Source: a virus. Taken from it: a stretch of DNA of 24,095 nt. Of the stretch, positions 5,921 to 12,249 are shown one piece after another. Below the pieces are notes generated by a model, which ran no database searches, was not told the DNA's origin, and saw only the letters and a program-made list of their open reading frames with translations. The position numbers and the translations under genes are program-made. Within the stretch, counting starts at the first letter, position 1. Every line of letters begins with the position of its first letter. The stretch is from positions 1-24,095 of the IMG/VR virus record IMGVR_UViG_3300000117_000247. One strand, 5' to 3'.

Positions 5921-6168
5921 AAAGCCTGTCTTTTCAAAGTTTTAAAGATGTCATACAAGCATTGATCCTGCTTGGTAGCCTCCCTAACTTTATTTTTAAT
6001 CTCAAATGAGTGCGAAGTGTGAGCTATATCACGCTTAATTACCCAACCTCCCTCAATAAAGTAGTCTGAGTCCCAATTAAATACCTCTGAAATATAATCA
6101 AGAGTAATTAAATGCCTTTGACCTTCAGAGATCTCAATCTCTACTGTTTGTTTCCCTGTTATCTTCAT
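5917..6168 (-). CDS. Hypothetical phage protein (83 aa)
   Basis: An 83-residue protein (MKITGKQTVEIEISEGQ...) with a beta-strand start and a helical C-terminus (QDQCLYDIFKTLKR). No domain is recognised. It overlaps the upstream gene 6134-6484 by 35 nt. Its stop shares the palindrome CTAG (5917-5920) with the stop of the convergent plus-strand gene, so the two transcription units meet with no spacer or terminator. It is last in the minus-strand run that starts at 8336. Function unknown. Confidence 0.55.
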   Translation of the reverse strand: MKITGKQTVEIEISEGQRHLITLDYISEVFNWDSDYFIEGGWVIKRDIAHTSHSFEIKNKVREATKQDQCLYDIFKTLKRQAF

Positions 6169-6484
6169 GGGTATTATTTACACTAATAACATCCTCGTTT
6201 AAATTAATTTTATTTTTAGCCTCAAGCCACTGTCGCTGGTTTAACCTTCTACCGCCTAAGTAATATACCTGCTTCCCATTTTTAGTTGTTATCGCTGGAC
6301 CCTCAAGATTATGCAATCTTCCATGATCCCAGTACTCCTCACAACCATTATTAAAGATTACAGCTGGCTTCCCTTTCCTGTGCTTTATTGTACGATTAAT
6401 ATCTTTAAAGTATCGTACCCCATCAAAATCAATACGCATGAACGCATCATTTTCTGTATTAGCGTAATATATTTCTTTCCCCAT
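6134..6484 (-). CDS. Repeat protein with HRxGKPA/LEGPA motifs
   Basis: A 116-residue protein with two or three copies of a short beta-hairpin repeat: IKHRKGKPAVIFNNG, CEEYWDHGRLHNLEGPAI and then KQVYYLGGRRLNQRQWLEA. The pattern 'H-R-x-G-P-A-x-x-x-x-x-G-x-x-x-(W/Y)-x-x-G' is a familiar phage and bacterial repeat of unknown function, related in look to MORN-like repeats, which are usually interaction surfaces. It begins 1 nt after the upstream stop and ends inside the next gene. No signal peptide. Role unknown. Confidence 0.65.
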   Translation of the reverse strand: MGKEIYYANTENDAFMRIDFDGVRYFKDINRTIKHRKGKPAVIFNNGCEEYWDHGRLHNLEGPAITTKNGKQVYYLGGRRLNQRQWLEAKNKINLNEDVISVNNTHEDNRETNSRD

Positions 6485-6485
6485 A

Positions 6486-6680
6486 TTAATCTTTAATAAA
6501 TGTTATCTCTCGTGCTATAATATCTTCTGGATTCTTTTTTGCGCGAGCTTCAGCTCTTTTCAATTCATTCTCTGTAAATAAGAAGTGCCTCCCGTCATCA
6601 GAACTAATCTGGAAGTAAACGAGAGAAGCGTTATTTTTCTTCTGATTATTAACAACTGTATTTATGTAAGCGTATTGCAT
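6486..6680 (-). CDS. Small hypothetical protein (64 aa)
   Basis: A 64-residue protein: a beta-type start (MQYAYINTVVNN) and (SLVYFQISSDDGRHFLF), then a charged helix (ELKRAEARAKKNPEDI) and a short strand. No motif is recognised. It lies 21 nt after the upstream stop and is followed directly by the repeat-protein gene, so it belongs to the GT14-ThyX run. Function unknown. Confidence 0.5.
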   Translation of the reverse strand: MQYAYINTVVNNQKKNNASLVYFQISSDDGRHFLFTENELKRAEARAKKNPEDIIAREITFIKD

Positions 6681-6701
6681 AATTCTACTGCATCTAATTT
6701 A

Positions 6702-6935
6702 TTAAAACTCAAAAAATGATTCTTCAATATCACCCATAATATTGTCTTCCTCTACTGGACAATCGCTCAGAATGTTAGATAACATCTCATTTTCCTCTTC
6801 TGTAGGCTGTTCAGAGTCATCAAGAATCTTCTTGAATCTTTCTATAGAACCAAAGTTATCAATAATATCTCCGTCCTCCAATTCATAAGTTCGAACCTGC
6901 TGAAGAGAGCGGAGTTCATTTTTTTTTATTTGCAT
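6702..6935 (-). CDS. Acidic small protein (77 aa)
   Basis: A 77-residue protein, basic in the first 15 residues and strongly acidic afterwards (DGDIIDNF, SEQPTEEENEML, EEDNIMGDIEES). The charge profile resembles phage proteins that mimic DNA or bind basic partners, but nothing specific is recognisable. It begins 3 nt after the ThyX stop and lies in the same operon. Function unknown. Confidence 0.5.
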   Translation of the reverse strand: MQIKKNELRSLQQVRTYELEDGDIIDNFGSIERFKKILDDSEQPTEEENEMLSNILSDCPVEEDNIMGDIEESFFEF

Positions 6936-6938
6936 AAT

Positions 6939-7556
6939 TTAATATCCCCAACTATTTAGAGTGTATCTAAATGGATTATCTTCAATATTCTTTACTAGAT
7001 CAAGCATTTTCTGAGAAATTTCTCTTATTTCTTTCTGAGCGTGTCCACTATTCCTAAGTTTTAGGAAGTTGGCAAAGCTTCTCATGTTGAACTGAACATC
7101 TGCTTGAATACGACTATTGTAAGTCTTGAAGAACCGTGCAGATTCTTTCGCTCGTTTACGCCCTAACTCTGGCTCAAGATCAGCAAGGCATTTGTGGTAG
7201 AGTCTATTCCCATCCTCAGTATACTGCTTTAATTGGTCCTTCCAAAACTCTGGCCAATCATCAGGGACAAACATTTTATCCTCTTTTAGTTCTTTGTATC
7301 GTGCCGACTCTGCATTGAGCGAAGATAATCTATGCTTAAGTAAATGAATATGACTGGCAATATCGCAATCAACAAGAAAATGGACGCTACCCTTTTCAAA
7401 AGGGGTCTCGTGTCCATTGCTCCAAAGCATGTCGATGAGCTTCGGAATTCTCTGTCTTTTCTTTTCATCTAAGTCTCTACTTGTTGATGTCCAAGCACTA
7501 CAAGCAATAACTTCGTCACTACCATAGTGTCCTAATAATTCTACTGTATTTTGCAT
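6939..7556 (-). CDS. thyX: FAD-dependent thymidylate synthase ThyX
   Basis: A 205-residue protein (usual length about 210-250) with the ThyX signature: KHRLSSLNAES (residues 74-84) in place of the textbook RHRx7S, then the SARY segment (84-87). The C-terminal SFANFLKLRNSGHAQKEIRE block matches the conserved flavin/substrate region. It converts dUMP to dTMP with methylenetetrahydrofolate, FAD and NADPH, supplying thymidylate for phage replication. A TTG at 7565 would add MKK; ATG 7556 is the natural start. It lies directly after the GT14-like gene. The first Arg of the motif is Lys, a conservative change that could still bind dUMP. Confidence 0.9.
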   Translation of the reverse strand: MQNTVELLGHYGSDEVIACSAWTSTSRDLDEKKRQRIPKLIDMLWSNGHETPFEKGSVHFLVDCDIASHIHLLKHRLSSLNAESARYKELKEDKMFVPDDWPEFWKDQLKQYTEDGNRLYHKCLADLEPELGRKRAKESARFFKTYNSRIQADVQFNMRSFANFLKLRNSGHAQKEIREISQKMLDLVKNIEDNPFRYTLNSWGY

Positions 7557-7565
7557 TTTTTTCAA

Positions 7566-8336
7566 TTAAAAAGTCAAAGGATCTGCCAGCACTAAAGTAG
7601 AAGGCACAATCTTCCTGACAAAAAGATACCCATCTTTGCGATAAGTGTCAACCATCCCTTTACTAATTTTGTCAAAAGCCCTTGGATTTCTATCTACATT
7701 GCCCATCAAATCTTTTCTTATACTCCAATCAGAGTAAGTTGTCGCTTGCCCCATCTCAAAATCCATACCCAACTGTTTCGCGACCCCCCAAAAGTAAAAT
7801 TCATCAGCAAAAATAACCTTATTCTTTACAAAATACTTAGACCAATGATCAAAAGTCTCAATAAACTTAATCGCATCTTCTCTACGACAAACAAAAAACT
7901 GGCAAACTGCATTATATTCTCCAAAATCATAGCCCTTGATCCCCTCTTTAAATACCTTCTGGCCTTTTACCTTAGTGTGAAAGCTAAAATGCTTTGTGAA
8001 GGTCGTTTTTTTGTACCTTTCTTTTATTAGGTCTACTGTCGTATCTAAATCATAAAGGGGAAAATGCGAGTCACTGATTAAAGAAAAGTATTCATTTTCT
8101 TCATCTTCCAAAGCTGCTTTCATTAATTCTATAGTAGCTTCAACTAATGAAAAATGACCCCAAGCCGTTGGAACAATATTCTCTATCTGATAATCAGAGA
8201 ACACACTTGGGGATTTGAACTTTGGGTGCAGATATAAATTAAATAGATCTTTACTGCCACCGTCAATAAATTTTTTCCAAACATTGTTTCGGGTAAAAGA
8301 ATTGATGGTCAAATTTAAGAAAGCGACTTTTTCCAT
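7566..8336 (-). CDS. GT14 (core-2/I-branching-like) glycosyltransferase
   Basis: A 256-residue protein resembling family GT14. The order W-G-H-F-S-L-V-E-A (59-67), a LMKAAL helix (71-76), SLISDSHFPLY (85-95), a QFFVCRREDA strand and then an acidic motif in VIFADEFYFWGV is typical of that family, where the Glu acts as catalytic base and the enzymes are metal-independent. There is no signal peptide or membrane segment, unlike the eukaryotic members. Phage GT14-like genes are usually linked to glycan or DNA glucosylation; the acceptor here is unknown. It heads the minus-strand run leading into ThyX, which suggests early or middle expression. The 47-nt gap to 8384 holds divergent AT-rich signals. 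Confidence 0.7.
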   Translation of the reverse strand: MEKVAFLNLTINSFTRNNVWKKFIDGGSKDLFNLYLHPKFKSPSVFSDYQIENIVPTAWGHFSLVEATIELMKAALEDEENEYFSLISDSHFPLYDLDTTVDLIKERYKKTTFTKHFSFHTKVKGQKVFKEGIKGYDFGEYNAVCQFFVCRREDAIKFIETFDHWSKYFVKNKVIFADEFYFWGVAKQLGMDFEMGQATTYSDWSIRKDLMGNVDRNPRAFDKISKGMVDTYRKDGYLFVRKIVPSTLVLADPLTF

Positions 8337-8383
8337 TTATTTAATGTTTCTAGTGTATTATAATAATATAACCTAATTATACT
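8337..8383. promoter_or_regulatory. Divergent AT-rich promoter region
   Basis: The gap between two divergent genes contains several TATAAT-like blocks. On the plus strand TATAATAATATAA precedes the ATG at 8384, and on the minus strand TATAAT precedes the GT14 gene. No TTGA-type -35 fits 16-17 nt upstream of either. The plus-strand TAATATAA resembles the block before the structural gene at 4442 and may be a late-type element. Confidence 0.35.
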
Positions 8384-8728
8384 ATGGATAATTTCGAAAA
8401 TCCCTTACAAAGTCAGGCTAGCGTCAATGATGCTGGAGAAATGGAAGTAACTATCGCTAAGAAATATTCTGAAGCAGAAGCTGGAGTTTACAAGTCATAT
8501 ATGAGCATGTGCGCTATGGAAGACAAAACTTTTACAGACACTGCTGGAATGGGAGATAAAGAGACTTATAGTGCTTGTGCAGTGCAATATGGTAAAATGC
8601 GAGCAATGATGATGGACGATAGCAAGGGAGAGCTAACTGAAAAACAAAAGAAGCTTCCTCCTGCCCTCCAAAAAAAGATTATCGAAAAGATGAAAAAAGA
8701 GGGTAAACACAAAGAAGAAAAAGAATAA
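8384..8728 (+). CDS. Cysteine-box protein related to the 5384 gene
   Basis: A 114-residue protein. The stretch YKSYMSMCAMEDKTF then YSACAVQYGKM (about residues 38-70) has the same pattern as SRCIVDLADKKEF/AAVCYSQF in the 5384-5920 product, that is Cys, a spacer with an acidic turn, then A-x-C-x-x-(Q/Y)(F/Y). A second recognisable element is KKLPPALQKKIIEKMK followed by a lysine/glutamate-rich tail. Such proteins are found near phage head genes. It could be a small structural or scaffold component. It starts with ATG 8384 after an AT-rich region and is not preceded by a Shine-Dalgarno. Confidence 0.55.
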   Translation: MDNFENPLQSQASVNDAGEMEVTIAKKYSEAEAGVYKSYMSMCAMEDKTFTDTAGMGDKETYSACAVQYGKMRAMMMDDSKGELTEKQKKLPPALQKKIIEKMKKEGKHKEEKE

Positions 8729-8757
8729 TTGATTTTTTATTCAATTTTCTATAAAAT
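8729..8757 (+). promoter_or_regulatory. Sigma70-type promoter, leaderless arrangement
   Basis: TTGATT (8729-8734), a 17-nt spacer and TAAAAT (8752-8757), with exactly 6 nt to the GTG at 8764. The predicted transcription start falls on the GTG, which supports the unusual GTG start codon. Confidence 0.45.
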
Positions 8758-8763
8758 CTTTTA

Positions 8764-9063
8764 GTGAAAACGATTGTTAAAAAGAAATTAGAAATCGAAA
8801 CTAAAAGACACGATTTCGATAATGAATTTGCTTACATCGAAACATGGCATAATACCCAGTTAAAAGATTGCTTTTTTGCAGAAAAACAATTCCTCTGGCC
8901 TGATGGTAGCCTGAAGGCTGGAGGTAAGAAATATTTCTTAGGTAGAAATCCAGATTCTCCAGAAAAAGAAATTAAATGCATTAACTACAATAACTTTAGT
9001 AGTTTCGACCATCTTTACCATTTATGTGAAAATGGAGAGATTATAAACATTCTTCATGTATGA
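8764..9063 (+). CDS. Hypothetical protein with GTG start (99 aa)
   Basis: A 99-residue protein (MKTIVKKKLEIETKRHDFDN...) with a Trp- and Phe-rich middle (AYIETWHNTQLKDCFFAEKQ). No family is recognised. The start is a GTG at 8764, supported by the promoter ending 6 nt upstream. It ends with the overlap ATGA into the next gene, so the two are coupled. The pairing with a structural-looking gene suggests a small virion or tail-assembly partner, but this is inference. Confidence 0.5.
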   Translation: MKTIVKKKLEIETKRHDFDNEFAYIETWHNTQLKDCFFAEKQFLWPDGSLKAGGKKYFLGRNPDSPEKEIKCINYNNFSSFDHLYHLCENGEIINILHV

Positions 9064-9734
9064 GTGAAAACACTTTCCACATTAAAGCAACTCCACCTGA
9101 CTGTACAGCATTTAACTGGATGGCCCAGCCTTTCATGCCGAAAGTAAAGCCAAGTCTCAGCTCAGAAGGGGATAGAGAATTTGAAGTAACATTTAATCAA
9201 GCTTATGTTTTTGATTATGCTGCTGGGGGAAAAAGGATTGACGTTGCTGGATTAACACATACTATGGGAGAAGAGTCAGCGACTTTTACTTTAAAAATAA
9301 CATTTAATCATCAAGATGGAGCAATCCAAAGCGCGGAAATTTTAAAAGATGATAGCGGTAGTGCAACATTTGAGAACTTTACTGCTCAAAGTGATGTAGA
9401 TGGAGATGGAGTTCCAGAAGTTCCCTCCGCAGAATATTATTTAGAATTAGCTAAAATGGAATCTGGTGATCTTGAAGAACTATACATAAGAGAAAATATC
9501 CACTTGCATATTAGAGGTCATTACCAAAAGTTTGATCAATTCCAAACTGAGGGAGATAGTCCCACGGATGGAGCAGGTTATGGAGTGATGAAGCCTCTCA
9601 ATTCTAGCTTGGCTAATGGTGATATCGAATATAGAGCCTTAGCTGAAGACCCAAGAGAAAATAATGATTTAGAAATAAGACAGGAAGGGAATAATATATA
9701 CTTCTTTGTTCAGGGAGAATCTAGCTCTAGTTAA
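9060..9734 (+). CDS. Putative virion structural protein
   Basis: A 224-residue, acidic, beta-rich protein. Residues 120-128 (DVDGDGVPE) form a calcium-binding loop of the dockerin/EF-hand DxDxDG type. The C-terminus is low in complexity (QGESSSS). The middle contains serine- and threonine-rich strands (ESATFTLKITFNHQDGA) typical of Ig-like or tail-surface domains. It overlaps the upstream gene by 4 nt. Its stop TAA and the stop of the convergent HAD gene both lie in the palindrome TTAA at 9731-9734. A virion location is inferred from composition; no closer identity is claimed. Confidence 0.5.
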   Translation: MSENTFHIKATPPDCTAFNWMAQPFMPKVKPSLSSEGDREFEVTFNQAYVFDYAAGGKRIDVAGLTHTMGEESATFTLKITFNHQDGAIQSAEILKDDSGSATFENFTAQSDVDGDGVPEVPSAEYYLELAKMESGDLEELYIRENIHLHIRGHYQKFDQFQTEGDSPTDGAGYGVMKPLNSSLANGDIEYRALAEDPRENNDLEIRQEGNNIYFFVQGESSSS

Positions 9735-10039
9735 ATATAAAGCTCATCAAAGAACCTATTTCCATTGTAAGCTTTATCATCGATCCAAAAATCGTATGAT
9801 GGCTTATTCATCCTAAGCTCTGTATATTTGACTCCCCAGCCTTCAAGCTGGCTTTTTGTTAATTCAGTCCAGTCTTTGCCTGAGTTACCTCCCCTAGCTG
9901 TCCAATAGATAACCTCATTACCTTTGTCATACAGTTCATTAAAGTATTGTATACGAGAACCCATAGGTCTGGCTAACTCGTATCTACCTCTACTATCCGT
10001 GCAGATAGTCCCGTCAATGTCTATAATAAAAGTTTTCAT
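9731..10039 (-). CDS. HAD-family phosphatase of a sugar-nucleotide cassette
   Basis: A 102-residue haloacid-dehalogenase-fold enzyme: motif I DIDGT (residues 7-11, with D7 the nucleophile and D9 the acid/base), motif II YWTARG (T47), motif III K79 in NKPSYD and motif IV IDDKA (D87, D88). There is no cap domain, so it should act on a fairly open substrate. It is the last gene of an operon with a heptose kinase and a heptose adenylyltransferase, overlapping the latter by 4 nt. The missing chemical step between those two enzymes is removal of the 7-phosphate from heptose 1,7-bisphosphate, normally done by GmhB, also a HAD enzyme. I infer that role here. It is much shorter than GmhB (about 190 residues). 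Confidence 0.7.
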   Translation of the reverse strand: MKTFIIDIDGTICTDSRGRYELARPMGSRIQYFNELYDKGNEVIYWTARGGNSGKDWTELTKSQLEGWGVKYTELRMNKPSYDFWIDDKAYNGNRFFDELYI

Positions 10040-10512
10040 ACTTCTTTGATTTTTGTTATTATTTTCGTGGCGCTTACATCCTCAGAAAATGGAATAAAAC
10101 ATACTTCTGTTTGCCCACACTCTGCTTTCTCAGCGGGGTGTAATGTAGCAACGCTATAATCTCCACCTTTATACCAGCGACATGGCTTGAAATGTCTCAG
10201 GTAACCAGAAACTCTCGCTTCATTAAATATGAAAACATAGTCAACACAATCATGGCAAGCAACAAGGAAAGCTCTCTGCTCTTGGCTAATAATAGGTCTT
10301 TCTGGACCCTTATTCTTTTTAACACTTTTATCGCCATTCACACCAACAACTAATTTATAATCATCAGGCAAATCTTCCTTAATTGATTTTAGAAGGTGTG
10401 CGTGACCTGCATGAAATAAGTCAAAGCAACCATTTGTAAAAGCCATCTTTTCGCCTTCTACCGCGAAATGGTGCATGATTGTAGATGCATCAACTATTTT
10501 GGGGTGATTCAT
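10036..10512 (-). CDS. Heptose-1-phosphate adenylyltransferase (HldE C-terminal type)
   Basis: A 158-residue nucleotidyltransferase matching the C-terminal half of HldE: FTNGCFDLFHAGH (25-37) with the HxGH nucleotide-binding motif at 34-37, ISQEQRAFLVA (the ISxxxR motif), YKGGDYS and SEDVSATKIITKI near the C-terminus. HldE transfers AMP from ATP to D-glycero-beta-D-manno-heptose 1-phosphate, giving ADP-heptose. In enterobacteria it is fused to the kinase; here it is a separate gene that overlaps the kinase stop by 4 nt. A related sugar 1-phosphate cannot be excluded, but the presence of all HldE landmarks makes heptose the best reading. Confidence 0.8.
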   Translation of the reverse strand: MNHPKIVDASTIMHHFAVEGEKMAFTNGCFDLFHAGHAHLLKSIKEDLPDDYKLVVGVNGDKSVKKNKGPERPIISQEQRAFLVACHDCVDYVFIFNEARVSGYLRHFKPCRWYKGGDYSVATLHPAEKAECGQTEVCFIPFSEDVSATKIITKIKEV

Positions 10513-11255
10513 ATCGTTGCTGTTCCTGCTTTACTGACGACGATACTACAACAAGCCTGAGCATACTCAATAGCTAAATCTATATTTTGATTAAATAGAT
10601 AACTAGTCGCAAAAGCCGCAAGGAAAGTATCACCAGCACCACTCACATCTCTTACTTGAGCCACAGATTTTAAAGGATATTTTTTTCCTCTGAACCTACA
10701 CCCTTTACTCCCCAAAGTAACAATGAGGTTTTCCATCCCCATCCCTTCAAATTCATTCTCCTTATATTCCTTTTCATTGATTTTGATAAGATCAAACGAA
10801 TTAGCCCATTCGGGTTTGTATTTCTTTTTTGTATCCAAGAAAGACAATTGAGCATTATCTGCAATATATTTTAAATCTCTATCTGTTAGGTATCCTTTAT
10901 TGTAATCGGAGACAATTACAGCGTCATAAGACCATACATTAGCTTCGCGTAACTTTAATTTATTAATCTCTGTATACTCATCTGAATCAACCCGCAAAAA
11001 CATTTGATTAGAATTGGAATCAATATATCTAACCTTTGCTCCAGTGCTTTGATTGCTTTTAATCTCTACTTCTGCTTCTTTACCTAAATCATTAAGGCAA
11101 GCAACGACATTTCTATGGACATTTGAAGCCATACCCATGAAAGTAACTGAATCTTTTTGTTTAAAAACAGGAACTGGAGCTTCTGGGCATAATCTATCAG
11201 CAGACCCATAAGTAAAAATATCTAAGCATGACTCTCCGATGATTAATATTTTCAT
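10509..11255 (-). CDS. Heptose-7-phosphate kinase (HldE N-terminal type, PfkB family)
   Basis: A 248-residue PfkB-family kinase, shorter than the HldE kinase domain (about 315). RLCPEAPVPV (21-30) corresponds to RISPEAPVPV of HldE, GMASNVHRNV to the GGAANVAxN motif, VSDYNKGYL to the DYxKG strand, DVSGAGDTF (203-211) to the anion-hole/catalytic signature, and KAGTATI is the C-terminal end of the domain. The expected reaction is ATP-dependent phosphorylation of D-glycero-D-manno-heptose 7-phosphate at C1. The segment between the N-terminal sheet and SDYxKG is shortened, which may be why it is compact. It overlaps the adenylyltransferase at its end and the cupin gene at its start, both by 4 nt. 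Confidence 0.8.
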   Translation of the reverse strand: MKILIIGESCLDIFTYGSADRLCPEAPVPVFKQKDSVTFMGMASNVHRNVVACLNDLGKEAEVEIKSNQSTGAKVRYIDSNSNQMFLRVDSDEYTEINKLKLREANVWSYDAVIVSDYNKGYLTDRDLKYIADNAQLSFLDTKKKYKPEWANSFDLIKINEKEYKENEFEGMGMENLIVTLGSKGCRFRGKKYPLKSVAQVRDVSGAGDTFLAAFATSYLFNQNIDLAIEYAQACCSIVVSKAGTATI

Positions 11256-11626
11256 TTTTGTGAATCTCCTTTTTGAATTCTATAAGAATCATACTCAAAA
11301 TGTTGAGTGCTAACTTCAAAAACTTTAGAATCCTCTAGAGCTATAAGCTTGTGAGGAATACATGGCCTTAAGTGAACCGTATCTCCCTCCTCTAATTCAA
11401 CCTCTTTCTCAATAGCATTACCCAAATCGTAATATTTTAACATCAACCGGCCTTCTATGATAGCCCAAGTCTCCTCTTTTTTAATATGATAGTGCATAGA
11501 AAACTCTGCACCCTTATTAAATTTCAAAATCTTACCACAATACAAGTCATTGTTTGTAATCCATACTTCTTCTCCCCAACCTTTTGGATGTCTTTGCACC
11601 CTAGAAAACACAGGCTCTAAGTTCAT
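11252..11626 (-). CDS. Cupin sugar isomerase-like protein
   Basis: A 124-residue single cupin. The motifs GKILKFNKGAEFSMHYHIKK, EETWAIIEGRL, GDTVHLRPCIPH and then KLIALEDS carry the metal-binding H, H, E and H of cupin motifs 1 and 2. The sequence and length resemble the C-terminal domain of type II mannose-6-phosphate isomerases. It is the first gene of the four-gene cassette, with a promoter ending 6 nt before the ATG. In context it could prepare a sugar phosphate or epimerise the heptose; the exact reaction is not shown by the sequence. Confidence is high for the fold, lower for the reaction. Confidence 0.75.
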   Translation of the reverse strand: MNLEPVFSRVQRHPKGWGEEVWITNNDLYCGKILKFNKGAEFSMHYHIKKEETWAIIEGRLMLKYYDLGNAIEKEVELEEGDTVHLRPCIPHKLIALEDSKVFEVSTQHFEYDSYRIQKGDSQK

Positions 11627-11632
11627 TAACTG

Positions 11633-11660
11633 ATTTTAGCTAGAATACATGAAAATTCAA
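11633..11660 (-). promoter_or_regulatory. Sigma70-type promoter of the sugar cassette
   Basis: On the minus strand TTGAAT (11660-11655), a 16-nt spacer and TAAAAT (11638-11633), with 6 nt to the ATG at 11626. It sits just downstream of the terminator at 11672-11694, so the cassette is an independent unit. A leaderless transcript is predicted. Confidence 0.55.
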
Positions 11661-11671
11661 TAGCTAATAAT

Positions 11672-11694
11672 AAAAAAACCGTCCCGAAGGACGG
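11672..11694 (-). terminator. Rho-independent terminator ending the lysis genes
   Basis: A perfect 6-bp stem CCGTCC/GGACGG (11679-11694) with a UUCG-type tetraloop on the minus strand is followed by TTTTTTT (11678-11672). The U-run is on the minus strand, so it stops transcripts coming from the holin and microprotein genes. The plus side has only a weak T-run. Confidence 0.85.
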
Positions 11695-11706
11695 CTTTTA
11701 AATTAT

Positions 11707-11844
11707 TTAAATTAGTTTTATTTTTTTATTTTTTTCTTTCCTATCTTTCTCCTTCTCTTTTACTTCCTGCTTCGTTTCTACTTGATTAGAAATGGCAGAA
11801 TAACAAAAAAAAGATGTAATAGCAGATAAGACAATTACCCTCAT
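11707..11844 (-). CDS. Signal-peptide microprotein in lysis region (spanin candidate)
   Basis: A 45-residue frame not usually called because of its size: MRVIVLSAITSFFCYSAIS followed by a short Q/E stretch and a very lysine/glutamate-rich tail (KEKEKDRKEKNKK). The N-terminus is a clear hydrophobic signal segment with one Cys at residue 14, but the bases around it do not form a canonical lipobox. TATAAT lies exactly 6 nt upstream of the ATG (11844), although no TTGA -35 is seen. It sits 31 nt downstream of the holin stop and before the terminator. A small periplasmic protein with a charged tail in this place recalls outer-membrane spanins. This is a hypothesis; it could instead be an unrelated exported peptide. 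Confidence 0.45.
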   Translation of the reverse strand: MRVIVLSAITSFFCYSAISNQVETKQEVKEKEKDRKEKNKKIKLI

Positions 11845-11875
11845 GGATTAATTATAAAATTAAGATATTTTAATC

Positions 11876-12070
11876 TTACTTTTTATCTCCCTTGTCTTTC
11901 GCCTTGCCGATGTTGACACTAAGAAAGTCAACAATCTTATATACTTTAGCAAGGACAGTACCTTCTTTGGGGGTGGGAGTTAAAGCTGCAAATGCGCTAG
12001 CTGCTGCAATAACAGCACAAGCCCAGTTAAACCATGCTTGACCTTCGACGAATTGAATAAGTGATTCCAT
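11876..12070 (-). CDS. Small holin-like membrane protein
   Basis: A 64-residue protein with one hydrophobic helix (about residues 12-31, WFNWACAVIAAASAFAALTP), a short linker TPTPKEG and a second amphipathic segment (VYKIVDFLSVNIGKAK), ending in a basic tail DKGDKK. The ASAFAAL...TPTP pattern is one I associate with phage holins. It would permeabilise the inner membrane so that the amidase encoded at 13025-13657 can reach the wall. The genes between them are MazG, a basic microprotein and a hypothetical protein, so the lysis genes are interspersed. No Shine-Dalgarno is evident. Confidence 0.65.
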   Translation of the reverse strand: MESLIQFVEGQAWFNWACAVIAAASAFAALTPTPKEGTVLAKVYKIVDFLSVNIGKAKDKGDKK

Positions 12071-12120
12071 AACAATATTTTGTTTGTATCACTTATTACA
12101 CGAAACAAAAAAACAGGGAA

Positions 12121-12249
12121 TTATCTACCCTGCCCTCTATAGGGCTTTTTATAGTTTTTAGAACTTTTGAGCTTAGAAGTCTTACTTTTAGCATGTACTC
12201 CTTTACGTCTAATTTTCTTTTTGGCTTCGTAAGTATTTACTTTTTTCAT
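12121..12249 (-). CDS. Very basic conserved 42-aa phage protein
   Basis: A 42-residue frame: MKKVNTYEAKKKIRRKGVHA, then KSKTSKLKSSKNYKKPYRGQ and GR. Twenty of its residues are Lys, Arg or His and none is hydrophobic enough for a membrane segment. The tail SKNYKKPYRGQGR is, from memory, shared by small proteins in several phages. Its ATG overlaps the upstream MazG stop by one base (TGATG), so it is translationally coupled. A nucleic-acid-binding role is likely from charge alone. The plus strand over its 3' end carries a 5-bp hairpin plus T-run, probably a side effect of coding. Confidence 0.6.
   Translation of the reverse strand: MKKVNTYEAKKKIRRKGVHAKSKTSKLKSSKNYKKPYRGQGR

Noticed and set aside
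12132-12150. Terminator-like hairpin with T-run on the plus strand
   Set aside because: It lies inside the coding sequence of the 42-aa basic protein, and there is no plus-strand gene before it; only 5 bp of stem.
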